Source: Thiohalocapsa sp.
GTDB lineage: Bacteria; Pseudomonadota; Gammaproteobacteria; Chromatiales; Chromatiaceae
DNA length: 64,000 nucleotides
Direction of reading: 5' to 3'
Assembly: GCA_028277725.1 (NCBI GenBank)
Contig: JANQFX010000079.1
Location: forward strand, 1-64,000
Shown here: piece by piece, positions 7,335-19,486 of the stretch
Position numbering within the stretch: the stretch's first letter is position 1
How the letters are laid out: each line of letters opens with the position of its first letter
The notes under the pieces: generated by a model
What the model saw: only the letters and a program-made list of their open reading frames with translations
What the model was told of the DNA's origin: nothing
Database searches by the model: none
Position numbers and translations under genes: made by a program

Positions 7335-7925
7335 ATGGCGGCACCGAGCAAAGGCTATGACATCACGGCGGCCTATCGGTCGCTGGACGTGCGCGACCTG
7401 CACCGGCGCGGAATGCTCAAGCCGGGGCTGGATTACGGCTTGCAGTGGACCCGACACGGGCGCGTCCTGGCTTCCGTAGGCATCGCCACACAGCAAGACC
7501 GGCTGACCCTCAGCTATCACCACACCCCGCGCGACGGCGAGCCGATAGGGCACCGCTACCCGGTTGCGCTGGACCGCACACCCTGCACCTACGGCGGCGC
7601 GCGGCCCTGGTTCCTATGCCCCGACTGCGGGCGGCGCGTGGCGCTGCTCTATCTCGGACGGCACGGGCGGTTCGCCTGCCGTCACTGTCTGCGCCTGAAC
7701 TACAAGTGCCAGCGCGAAAGCGACCATGACCGACTCATCCGGCGAGCGGAGGCTATCCGGCTGCGGCTCGGCTGGCCCCCAGGCATCGCCAACGCGGGCG
7801 GCGGCAAGCCCGGCAAGATGCAATGGCGGACCTTCGAGCGGCTGGTTGCCGAGCATGACCGTTGCGCCAACGCGGCGCTGGCGGTCTTGGCTGGCCAGTT
7901 GGAGCGAATGCGGGCGCGGTCCTGA
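7335..7925 (+). CDS. Zinc-ribbon island protein
   Basis: 196 residues. The centre contains a four-cysteine zinc ribbon: CPDCGRRVALLY, then FACRHCLRLNYKCQRES, a signature found repeatedly in prophage and island proteins of unknown role. The N-terminal half is beta-rich (LTLSYHHTPRDGEP) and the C-terminal half is helical with many basic residues, suggesting nucleic-acid binding. It is the last gene before the right-hand end repeat. Confidence 0.65.
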   Translation: MAAPSKGYDITAAYRSLDVRDLHRRGMLKPGLDYGLQWTRHGRVLASVGIATQQDRLTLSYHHTPRDGEPIGHRYPVALDRTPCTYGGARPWFLCPDCGRRVALLYLGRHGRFACRHCLRLNYKCQRESDHDRLIRRAEAIRLRLGWPPGIANAGGGKPGKMQWRTFERLVAEHDRCANAALAVLAGQLERMRARS

Positions 7926-7931
7926 CCCTCA

Positions 7932-7958
7932 GCCCGTGGCGCACTCATGGCGCACTCA
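7932..7958 (+). repeat. Island-end repeat with GGCGCACTCA units, right copy
   Basis: Exact 27-bp copy of 534-560, placed about 100 bases inside the right att repeat. See the left copy for its possible role in recombination. Confidence 0.6.
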
Positions 7959-8060
7959 AGGGAAAACAAGGGCAGTTATCCACAGCTAACGGCAACAAGC
8001 GGACCAAGCCAAGCGGTTGATTTTGTTGCGGTCGCGTGTTGTGGCTTGTTGTACTCCCGA

Positions 8061-8150
8061 GACTCTTAATCCATTGGTCCTAGGTTCGAATCCTAGACGG
8101 CCCACCAATTCGAACAAGGGGTTACGGGAAACCGTAACCCCTTTTCTTTT
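8061..8150 (+). repeat. Right att repeat (attR side), 90 bp
   Basis: Exact copy of 444-533. It contains a truncated tRNA-Lys 3' half lacking the D-arm and 5' acceptor strand, so it is not a functional tRNA. It also contains a second copy of the terminator at 8118-8150. Confidence 0.95.
8118..8150 (+). terminator. Duplicated tRNA-Lys terminator at attR
   Basis: Second copy of the GGGGTTACGG/CCGTAACCCC hairpin with its T-tract. It probably insulates the chromosome from island transcription. The following 8151-8395 holds no gene that I can support. Confidence 0.85.
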
Positions 8151-8395
8151 TGTTCTGGGCACGCTTCGGACAACGCCGCGGGCATGCACGCCCTGCCCGA
8201 CACCCGTGACCTCATCTGCGCCGCTCCGGCTCGGGCGATTCGCGGCTGGACCTCTCGTTGGGTTTCCTGTCCGCTGTGCCGCTCGGGGGAGCTTGCGCGC
8301 GCGGGTCGCCCGCAGGTTCCCCCAGGACCCTGCCCCGCCGCCGAGATGGCGCGCCAGGCGCAGCGCAGTACCGGGCGTCACCGCGCGACGCTCCT

Positions 8396-10634
<2,239 letters not shown>

Positions 10635-10794
10635 GGAGCCTCGGGCGCGGGCGGCGGGTTGGGGAGACCGGGGTGCGAGCTCGGTTCCGAGTGGGCGGAA
10701 CGGGATGTCGGGGTGCTCAAGCAGCGCCATGGCGGAGGGAGGCGGACAGCGGCCGATGCCTGCCTCCCGGTGCCTGTGCCGCGCGCCCCGTGGG

Positions 10795-12495
<1,701 letters not shown>

Positions 12496-12537
12496 TCATC
12501 CAGCGCCTTGTCCGTCAGTCAGCCCTGCCTTGCCCCG

Positions 12538-13959
12538 ATGTCCTTTGCCGCCGGAGCCGAGAAACTCGTCGATTTCGACCGTGACATCTGGACGGTCTCG
12601 CGTCTGAACACCGAGGCGCGCGCCATCCTCGAGGGCGCATTGCCGCTGTTGTGGATTCAGGGCGAAGTCTCCAACCTTGCCGAGCCCCGCTCCGGCCACT
12701 GCTACTTCACGCTCAAGGACTCCGTCGCGCAGGTGCGTTGCGCCATGTTTCGCCAGCGGCGGCAGTACCTATCCTTTCGCCCCGCCAACGGCCAGCAGGT
12801 CCTGCTGCGCGCCCGGCTCACGCTCTACGAGCAGCGCGGGGACTTCCAGCTGAAGGTCGAGCATATGGAGCCGGCGGGCGAGGGCGCGCTGCGCCTGGAG
12901 CTCGAGCGACGCAAGCGACGCCTCGCGGCGCTCGGCCTATTCGACGAGGCGCACAAGAGGCTGCTGCCCACCCTGCCCGGGCAGATCGGGCTCATCACCT
13001 CCGCGAGCGGGGCGGCCGTGCACGACCTGCTAACCGTCCTGGGACGCCGCCTCGCGCTGGTGCCGGTGCTGGTCTACCCTGTGCCGGTGCAGGGGGAGGG
13101 TGCCGCCGAGGCCATCATCGACGCCCTGGCGCTGGCCAACCGCCGCGCCGAATGCGACCTCTTGATCCTGGCCCGCGGCGGCGGTTCGCTCGAGGATCTG
13201 ATGGCCTTCAACGACGAGCAGCTCGCCCACGCCATCCGCGCATCGGACATCCCGGTGCTCACCGGCATCGGCCATGAGGTGGACTTCAGCATCGCCGATC
13301 TCGCCGCCGACCGTCGCGCTGCGACCCCCTCGGCCGCCGCCGAGCTGGCCGTACCGTCCGCGCAGGCCTTCGGGCAGCGCCTGGCCTCTGCGGAACGAGG
13401 TCTGGCGTCGGCCGTGGCGGTCCGACGGCGCTCTGCCGGTATGCGCCTGGACAAGGCGGCCGGGGCGCTGCGGTTGTTGCACCCGCGGGCGCGGCTCGCG
13501 CAGCTGGCCCAGACCCTGGATCTATTCGAGCTGCGGCTGACCCGCGGGGTACGCCGCCGCACCTCGGCAGAGGCTGCGCGGCTGCAGCGTGCGAGGTCGG
13601 CCCTGGCTGGCGCCTCGCCGCGACGTGAGCTGATCGAGCGGCGCGGACGGCTGGCGGTGTTGGCCCAGCGCCTATTGGACCGTGGCCCGATGCTACTACG
13701 ACGACGAGAACAACGGCTCGGCGCCGTCCTGGGGCGACTGGAGGTGCTCAACCCATTGGCCGTGCTGCGGCGGGGCTTCGCGGTGGCCAGCCGCGAACGC
13801 GATGGCCGGCTGGTGCGCGCCGCGAGCCAGGTGCAGATCGGCGAGCGGCTCGGGCTGCGGCTGGCGGAAGGGGCGCTGCGGGTACGGGTCGAGTCGGTGC
13901 AGGTACCGGATGGACCGGATGGCGAATCGGCGCCGGCGGCGCGGCATCGTCCGTCCTGA
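12538..13959 (+). CDS. xseA: Exodeoxyribonuclease VII large subunit
   Basis: 473 residues. It is the catalytic subunit of ExoVII, which degrades single-stranded DNA to oligonucleotides with XseB (not in this window). The N-terminal OB-fold contains LWIQGEVSNLAEPRSGH. The catalytic domain contains ITSASGAAVHDLL, ILARGGGSLEDL and IGHEVDFSIADLAADRRAATPSAAAE. A long coiled-coil region follows and the family's C-terminal LRRGFAV motif is present. The ATG at 12538 fits the family start; the frame is open 210 bases further upstream. It is divergent from guaB. Confidence 0.96.
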   Translation: MSFAAGAEKLVDFDRDIWTVSRLNTEARAILEGALPLLWIQGEVSNLAEPRSGHCYFTLKDSVAQVRCAMFRQRRQYLSFRPANGQQVLLRARLTLYEQRGDFQLKVEHMEPAGEGALRLELERRKRRLAALGLFDEAHKRLLPTLPGQIGLITSASGAAVHDLLTVLGRRLALVPVLVYPVPVQGEGAAEAIIDALALANRRAECDLLILARGGGSLEDLMAFNDEQLAHAIRASDIPVLTGIGHEVDFSIADLAADRRAATPSAAAELAVPSAQAFGQRLASAERGLASAVAVRRRSAGMRLDKAAGALRLLHPRARLAQLAQTLDLFELRLTRGVRRRTSAEAARLQRARSALAGASPRRELIERRGRLAVLAQRLLDRGPMLLRRREQRLGAVLGRLEVLNPLAVLRRGFAVASRERDGRLVRAASQVQIGERLGLRLAEGALRVRVESVQVPDGPDGESAPAARHRPS

Positions 13960-14169
13960 TCACATCACTCCCTCGGTTCCCAAGCATCGTGTTTGCCTCC
14001 AACGGAGCCCCTTGCGAGCCTATCCGCGACTTGGCATACAATCCGGTCGTGGCGTAGGGCGGAATACTCATCCAGCGACCGGGCGGTCGCCCGATGCCAG
14101 GCAAAGTCCATCCCCCGGCGGGAGTTCGGCGCGCGCCACGCCGGTCGCGTCACGAGTGTGAGGAAGTCC

Positions 14170-14856
14170 GTGCAGAAGCTGCTGATCTTGGAAGAGCAAC
14201 CGGTCATGCGGGTCGGCATCGCCGCGACCGTCGAGGCCGCGGGCCTCGAATTGTCCCCGGTCGGGGTGGGTTCCACCGGTGACGCCATCGAGGCGCTGCG
14301 CAAGGGCGGCTGGGCGGCGGCTGTCGTCGATACCGCACTTGCCGAAGCCGGAGGCATCAGCTTCCTGGGTCGACTCGCCAAGACGCACCCGAACCTGCCC
14401 GTCCTGGTCTTCACCGCCATGCCGGAGACGCCCTATGGCCTGCGTGTCCTGGGCATGGGTGCGGCGGGCTTCCTCAACAAGGACGCGTCACCACAGACAC
14501 TTTGCGAGGCCGTCGAGCGGGTCGCCTCAGGACACCGCTACGTGAGCCCGAGCCTGGCGGAGCAGCTCGCTGATCGGTTTCTCAACGATTCCGACCGCCT
14601 CCTCCATGAGTTGCTCACGGATCGGGAGTTGGAAGTGTTCCGTCTCATCGCGCTCGGCAATGCCACCGCCGAAATCGCCGAGTCCCTGAACATCAGCCCG
14701 AAGACTGTCCACGTCCATCGCTCCAATATCCTGCGCAAGACCGGCCTGGCCGACAATCGAGAACTGACCTCGTACGCATTCGAGCACGGTCTGATCCCCG
14801 GGCGACGCGAGGCGGATCAAGGGGAGGGCGGTGCTCGCGACGACACGCCGACCTGA
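14170..14856 (+). CDS. NarL/LuxR-family response regulator
   Basis: 228 residues. The receiver domain (1-120) has the phospho-acceptor D54 in AAVVDTAL, T82 and K104, but E8-E9 where two aspartates are usual. The C-terminal LuxR-type helix-turn-helix (about 150-215) reads LTDRELEVFRLIALGNATAE and SPKTVHVHRSNILRKTGL. GTG at 14170 is preferred because GAGGA lies just upstream. No partner kinase is adjacent, so it is an orphan. It precedes the ferritin/acyltransferase cluster and could be its regulator. Confidence 0.8.
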   Translation: MQKLLILEEQPVMRVGIAATVEAAGLELSPVGVGSTGDAIEALRKGGWAAAVVDTALAEAGGISFLGRLAKTHPNLPVLVFTAMPETPYGLRVLGMGAAGFLNKDASPQTLCEAVERVASGHRYVSPSLAEQLADRFLNDSDRLLHELLTDRELEVFRLIALGNATAEIAESLNISPKTVHVHRSNILRKTGLADNRELTSYAFEHGLIPGRREADQGEGGARDDTPT

Positions 14857-14946
14857 GATCGTTTCGAATCCGAGGTGGCCCACAGCTTGACCCTGTTACA
14901 CCGCGCGGGACAGCGGTTGCTGGATATCGCCAGCCTGGATTAACCG

Positions 14947-15255
14947 GTGGGCAGCGAGGCTGTGGACCTGATCACGCTGCAGTACCCTGCGGACCTTCTG
15001 GCTTGGACCACAATCGGCGCAAGTAACGACCGAATCGCAAACGCAGTCTGAGATCGCCAGCGCTCTCTCGATCCGCGTCGCCTTCATGAATCGCACCGGC
15101 GGCAATCTCCACGTGGCCGTCAACGCGATGTGCTCCAGCGCGACATCGCATCAGTACTTCGGCACCGACGATCTAAGGAAGCGTCTCGGTCGTGCAGGCA
15201 CCGGGCAACCCCTGTGGGCACCTGATCCCTCGGGGTGGAGGGGGCGCTCCAACTG
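14947..15255 (+). pseudogene. Possible remnant of a LuxR-type regulator C-terminus
   Basis: From 14947 one frame reads LQYPADLLAWTTIGASNDRI and stops at 15049. A +1 shift at 15050 continues EIASALSIRVAFMNRTGGNL and onward to a stop near 15255. The combined reading has the layout of a LuxR helix-turn-helix (W...G.SN.EIA..LSI.V...N). Stop and frameshift indicate decay. The resemblance is read by eye and is weak. Confidence 0.3.
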
Positions 15256-15945
15256 AGGATTCGGTGAATTCGCCTAGGGCGAGGCATTACTGGACACTGC
15301 CGGGCTGGCAATAGCAGCATCATCATGAGTCGGCCGATGGCCGCCCCTCCGCCTCTCCGTCCTTCTGCCCACTCGACCTCGCGTCTACGCCCTCAAGGAG
15401 GCCAACTGGGTGCCGATCGTCGTGTCTGGGAGCTATCTCTAGACTGGCGCCCGCGGCATCCTGCCTAGGTGAGAACTGAACACCTCTGCTGGGTCAGACA
15501 CTTGCAACCTTGGGAGCGTCGAGGCTTCCGCTTAGCACCGATGCCCCGAACGTCCCCGGTCGCCCGGACGGTGGCAGCGTGCTGAGTGACCACAGTTTTC
15601 GACGGGGCTTGTGACCGTGGCATCCTCCAAATCGCCTGCGGAAAATCTGTTAGGATACTTGCTTAGGTAGAATCCCGTATATGCTGGGGCTTGTGCCTCC
15701 CGCTCGACGTGCAGGTGCCTGGTTCTTGGGTTGGAGCTGGAGCGACTGCTCGAGTCCGTCAGAAGGACGGAGAACGCGGGGCCGGCCTCCGAAGCTACGG
15801 TCCGAAAGGACCCAGGACCCAGGACCTAGATACGGCAAGCCTTCCAATGGGCGGGAAGCGTCCAGATCTGTCGCGCGTTCACGCACAGGAGTTGCATACG
15901 GGATATCCGCGCGACCTCCAATTCAGATCGGGTCGGAGAAATGCA
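15256..15945. other. Long noncoding interval and leader before the ferritin-like gene
   Basis: No convincing gene is seen. The last 270 bases look like a structured leader: a small hairpin CCGTC/GGACGG near 15756-15772, three tandem 7-base units AGGACCC/T at 15807-15827, and the 8-bp palindrome CAGATCTG near 15865. None matches a riboswitch class that I can recognise. Confidence 0.4.
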
Positions 15946-16449
15946 ATGTCTGATGGGGGGGAGACGTCGATCCCGAACCTGCTGAAGAGCAATGTCTCGC
16001 TGGCGCAGGTCTTGACCGTTGCCATCGGATTCGAGCGCAGTGCACGCGAGTTTTACCTGCAGTTGCATAAGCGCGTCGGCTCTGAGGTCAAGCCCTTCGT
16101 CGCCGAACTGGTCGCCGAGGAACAGCGCCACTTGGAGTTGCTCGAGAAACTGGCGAACGACAAAGCGCTCGCCGAGCAACTTGCATCCATGACCATCGCG
16201 CCAGGTCCCGTAGACGCCTCCTTTAGAGATTACGTGTCCATTGCCGAGCTCGAAGACGGTGCAGACGTCGATGAGTTGCTGGAATACGCGGCGAGTCGCG
16301 AGCGGGTCGCCTATGAACACTACGCCTACCTGGCCGAGGTCTCAGACGTGGCACCGGTGAAGGCGTTATTCGCATTTCTGCGGGACGAAGAAAAGCAACA
16401 CCAAGCCTTCGTCGAGCGCCGATGGGCAGGGATCTTCACGGCCTTTTGA
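15946..16449 (+). CDS. Ferritin-like (rubrerythrin-type) diiron protein
   Basis: 167 residues forming a four-helix bundle with a duplicated diiron signature: E30 in GFERSAREFY, E59-x-x-H62 in EEQRHLELL, E119 in SRERVAYEHY and E149-x-x-H152 in EEKQHQAF. All expected iron ligands are present. No rubredoxin domain and no signal peptide, so it is cytoplasmic. GGAG precedes the ATG. It is followed 218 bases later by an acyltransferase gene, an arrangement repeated just downstream. A role as oxygenase, oxidase or iron buffer for the cluster is inferred. Confidence 0.8.
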   Translation: MSDGGETSIPNLLKSNVSLAQVLTVAIGFERSAREFYLQLHKRVGSEVKPFVAELVAEEQRHLELLEKLANDKALAEQLASMTIAPGPVDASFRDYVSIAELEDGADVDELLEYAASRERVAYEHYAYLAEVSDVAPVKALFAFLRDEEKQHQAFVERRWAGIFTAF

Positions 16450-16667
16450 AACGGGTTCTGAGATTCCCCTGTGCTGCAAAGGGTTGCGAGTCCGGCCGTT
16501 GGGTGCGCAGTCGGCAGTTGCAGGCGCTTCCCGGATTCTTCTTATCGATGTCCCTGAGCTTTCCGTACGAGAATGAGCGCTGAGTAACCTCTGGCCAATG
16601 CCTCTGTGTCGTCCAATCTCTTTGCCGTCCCTTACCGGCCGGTGGCTTTTACCTACAGGCGTATCAA

Positions 16668-17504
16668 ATGCAAGTCAATCGTTTCGAGACGGTCCTCGCC
16701 GACACTCCCGAAGCACGAGATCTCCACTTCGAGGTACGTTACCGAGTCTTTTGCGAAGAAGCGGGTTTCGAGGACCCGGCGCGGTTCCCAGACCATCGAG
16801 AACGCGACGATTTCGATGACGATGCGGCGCATTTCCTGATCTGGGACCGTCTGGAGCGGGAGTGGGTCGGTGGTGCACGCCTAGTCCCGGCGGCGGGGAC
16901 AGCGTTACCCTGTGAAGGGATTTGCCGATCCGAGCTGCGCGACTTAGACGAACGTCGGGGCCGTGCGGCGGAGTTTTCACGGCTCTGCGTGTTGTCAAGA
17001 CTGCGGCGGACCGAGCAAGCCCTTCAGTTCGGTCTGTTGTGCCCTGATGGGCGCGTGTGCGGTCGCGAAACCGGTCACTTGTTCTATCAGGACCGAGACG
17101 AGATCTTCCTGCGGCTGCTTTGGGCCAGCTTTGCCTGGGGCAAGGAGAACAGAGTGGATTTCTACTACTGCCTGATCCATCGCGCGCTTGCCCGCCTGCT
17201 CGCCCGATTCGGCATGGACTTGCACGAGGTTGGCAGTCCGGTCAAGCATCGGGGCACGCGTGTCCCGCATTGCTACGAAGTTCACGGTGCAGAAGCGGGC
17301 ATGCGGCTAGCCTTGCCAGCGTTCGTTAGGAGGATGCGTACGACGGGCGCCTACGTGAAGTACTCGGAGTTCTTGGGACGCAGCCCGGTCCCGGCGCAGG
17401 CGCACGACGCGCTGCGTGGCGCGGCGGTGTCCGTCAGCTCCCTAGAAAGTGCCGTATGTGGCGCAGTGCCTCGGCACTACGCGTTGGCCAGCGGAGCCGC
17501 TTGA
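16668..17504 (+). CDS. PEP-CTERM/exosortase-associated acyltransferase (LuxI/FeeM-like), copy 1
   Basis: 278 residues of the GNAT-like autoinducer-synthase/N-acyl amino acid synthase superfamily. Visible marks are the N-terminal ARDLHFEVRYRVFCEEAGFE (R and F/Y cluster of the acyl-ACP/acyl-CoA site), WVGGARLVPA, and AEFSRLCVLSRLRR, followed by a helical region and CLIHRALARLLARFGM with a C-terminal part typical of the exosortase-associated branch. These enzymes are thought to attach an acyl chain to an amino-acid-like acceptor; the substrate is unknown. There is no clear Shine-Dalgarno. It is paralogous to 18467-19234. Confidence 0.8.
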   Translation: MQVNRFETVLADTPEARDLHFEVRYRVFCEEAGFEDPARFPDHRERDDFDDDAAHFLIWDRLEREWVGGARLVPAAGTALPCEGICRSELRDLDERRGRAAEFSRLCVLSRLRRTEQALQFGLLCPDGRVCGRETGHLFYQDRDEIFLRLLWASFAWGKENRVDFYYCLIHRALARLLARFGMDLHEVGSPVKHRGTRVPHCYEVHGAEAGMRLALPAFVRRMRTTGAYVKYSEFLGRSPVPAQAHDALRGAAVSVSSLESAVCGAVPRHYALASGAA

Positions 17505-17600
17505 GACCGTTCGCCTCCTCTTACGAACCGCTGACGCTGCCGGAGCAGGCATCTTCTGCTATGTCGGCCTGCGTCATCGTCGTAACTACGGAGGCGATGC

Positions 17601-18083
17601 GTGTTGGAAATCGTGAAGAGCGAACCCTATCCGTCAGATACCGAGATCCGTCCCCTGCGGCACGTATTGCGCGAGGCGATGATCCTGGAGCAGGCCAGTA
17701 CCGATCAATACACCCGGCTCTCGCGATCGATGGAAGCAGACGCCCGCAACTTGCTTGAGGCCCTCGCAGCCGACGGCATCGAGCATGCCAAAGCGCTCAA
17801 GTCGATGCTCGCCCGAGCCGACCTGGCATCCGAGCTGAATCTGCCGGCACCCGTTCGACGCCGTATCGTCTGCCTGCCGGTGCTGCCATCGGAGCCGGAG
17901 GAGGAGGACATACTGGACTATGTCGAGGCGCGCGAGCATCTATCCTTTGATATGTACGATCGGATAGTGATCCTGCTGGACCGCGGGGACCTACGGAGCA
18001 GAGTCGTGCGCCTGCGCGAGCGTAAGCGCCAGCGCGAGGACGAGGCGCGGCGATGCGGGACCTCGCTGCTCCTTATCTTCTGA
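17601..18083 (+). CDS. Degenerate ferritin-like protein
   Basis: 160 residues, aligning with the ferritin-like protein at 15946: E30 in MILEQASTDQY, H62 in GIEHAKAL and E112 in EAREHLSFDMY occupy matching positions. The glutamate of the first ExxH is replaced (G59) and the second ExxH is missing; the C-terminus is an Arg-rich helix instead. It therefore probably does not hold a normal diiron site. The start is GTG at 17601, chosen for the GGAGG five bases upstream. It lies between the two acyltransferase genes. Confidence 0.65.
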   Translation: MLEIVKSEPYPSDTEIRPLRHVLREAMILEQASTDQYTRLSRSMEADARNLLEALAADGIEHAKALKSMLARADLASELNLPAPVRRRIVCLPVLPSEPEEEDILDYVEAREHLSFDMYDRIVILLDRGDLRSRVVRLRERKRQREDEARRCGTSLLLIF

Positions 18084-18312
18084 TCCGTGAGTGCATGACA
18101 GCGGGCCGCTGCTGCGCCGTCGGCAGAACCTGCCGGAGAGGTGGCTCATGCACGTGGACGAAGCTGTCGGACAAGGCGCCAATTTGTCGTGAAGAGCCGA
18201 CCCTGGGGCGCGGTGCTATACTCCGCCATGCAGGGGGGTCGTAATCCTAGGGTCAGGCGCCAGGCCCCATGTCGTTCATAGGGAGGCGGCCGGGCACCAC
18301 GACGGTTGTTCC

Positions 18313-18340
18313 AAATGACGGATCGCAAAATGACGGATCG
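18313..18340 (+). repeat. Tandem 13-bp direct repeat in the acyltransferase 2 leader
   Basis: AAATGACGGATCG occurs at 18313-18325 and again at 18328-18340, a 15-base period. It lies 127 bases before the start of the second acyltransferase and is a candidate regulator-binding site. The gap 18084-18466 has no gene. Confidence 0.45.
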
Positions 18341-18413
18341 ATAGAACTGGGGTGCAAGCGTGCCGGAGCGTCGCTGCCGGCGGCAGATCCAGGGTAGACT
18401 CCAATTTCTCCCC

Positions 18414-18452
18414 AAGCTTTCCAGGTGGCTGGTTCACTGCCCTGGGCTTTTT
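18414..18452 (+). terminator. Attenuator-like hairpin just before the acyltransferase 2 RBS
   Basis: AAGC-(TTT)-CCAGG pairs with CCTGG-GCTT around a 15-base loop and ends in five Ts. The Shine-Dalgarno GGAGGG begins four bases after the T-tract. CCAAG at 18412-18416 could instead pair with CTTGG at 18454-18458, which overlaps the ribosome-binding site. This suggests transcriptional attenuation or translational control; it is a manual fold. Confidence 0.45.
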
Positions 18453-18466
18453 ACTTGGAGGGCACT

Positions 18467-19234
18467 ATGACCGTCGATATCAATGAGCTTTTCCACAAGT
18501 TCTTCGAAATCCATGAGGACGTCAGCAACGAACCCGAACTGCTCCACGAAGCCCTGCGGCTGCGTTATCAAGTCTACTGTATCGAGAATGAATTCGAGGA
18601 TCCCGCGGCCTTCCGGAACGAAATGGAGCGCGATCGCTACGACGATCGAGCGATGCACACCCTCCTGATCCACCGTCCCTCCGGGCTCCCCGCCGGAACC
18701 GTGAGGGTGATTCGCACAGACCCCGCAGAGCCCATCGGCTCGCTGCCCATCGACGACCTTTGTCAAGAGCCCACCTTGTTCGACGAGTCGACCTGTCCGC
18801 GAGGGACCCTCGCCGAGATTTCGCGTTTCGCGATCTCGAAGGACTTTCGGCGACGTGCCGAGGACGCGCCCACTCCCACTGGCATAGGACCAAAATGGAC
18901 CGAGCAAGAGCTGACCGAACAGCGCCGCATCCCTCATCTGTCGTTGGGCCTTTTGCAGGCCATGGTCTGTGGGAGTCATCGCGAGGGTATTACGCATTGG
19001 GTTGCCGAGATGGAGCCAGCGCTACTGCGTATGTTGGGCAAACTCGGAATGCACTGGAACAAGCTTGGGCCTTGTATCGAATTCCACGGTAAACGTCAGC
19101 CTTGCTATACGCCCGTTTCCGGCATGCTGGACCGGATGCTGACGGAACGCCCGGACATCTGGCAGGTGTTCACAGATGGAGGGCGCTGTGCGCGGGACGA
19201 TGTCCCGCCTCCTGGCGCGGAGGCGTCGAGCTAG
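18467..19234 (+). CDS. PEP-CTERM/exosortase-associated acyltransferase (LuxI/FeeM-like), copy 2
   Basis: 255 residues. The family features are clear: EALRLRYQVYCIENEFEDP at the N-terminus, GLPAGTVRVIRTDP, AEISRFAISKDFRRR, and a C-terminal EMEPALLRMLGKLGMHW. It matches the exosortase-associated acyltransferase type more closely than copy 1. The ATG at 18467 is chosen for GGAGGG upstream; an in-frame GTG at 18425 lies inside the attenuator-like stem. It is separated by 252 bases from the ThiF-like gene. Confidence 0.85.
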   Translation: MTVDINELFHKFFEIHEDVSNEPELLHEALRLRYQVYCIENEFEDPAAFRNEMERDRYDDRAMHTLLIHRPSGLPAGTVRVIRTDPAEPIGSLPIDDLCQEPTLFDESTCPRGTLAEISRFAISKDFRRRAEDAPTPTGIGPKWTEQELTEQRRIPHLSLGLLQAMVCGSHREGITHWVAEMEPALLRMLGKLGMHWNKLGPCIEFHGKRQPCYTPVSGMLDRMLTERPDIWQVFTDGGRCARDDVPPPGAEASS

Positions 19235-19486
19235 CGCAGGTTGATGATCAGCGGCCCGATGTCGCGTTACGAACGACTCCAAAGCGCCTCTTGACAGGCG
19301 GAGCTTCGCCGTCGCGATCCAGGCTGTTGGTCCCGACCAGGTGCGCCAGCCATCTGCAACCGTCCGCACAGCGGACCTTACGGCAACCGTTGTCGGTGTA
19401 ACGCCCGCTGCGCGGGCGACGCCGCGGCCGGAGGCACCCCTGCACGACCTATTTGTCTTTGCAAGATCCAACCAGTGCGACCCCTC

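Larger units (their letters stand above)
444..8150 (+). mobile_element. tRNA-Lys integrated satellite-like genomic island
   Basis: The boundaries are a perfect 90-bp direct repeat (444-533 and 8061-8150) that begins in the tRNA-Lys anticodon stem and includes the terminator. The integrase lies next to the intact tRNA. Nearly all genes read in one direction: integrase, unknown protein, AlpA-like regulator, winged-helix protein, primase-helicase, unknown protein, ribbon-helix-helix regulator, small conserved-type protein and zinc-ribbon protein. Autonomous replication genes without conjugation, capsid or visible cargo genes suggest a phage-satellite or integrative-plasmid lifestyle. That lifestyle is inferred; integration and the boundaries are seen directly. 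Confidence 0.93.

Noticed and set aside
8061..8107. Second tRNA-Lys gene
   Set aside because: The 5' acceptor strand, D-arm and 5' half of the anticodon stem are missing; it is the att duplicate.
15862..15875. CAGATCTG palindrome as a lux box
   Set aside because: Only the central 8 bases are symmetrical; the outer bases do not match the usual CTG-N10-CAG pattern.
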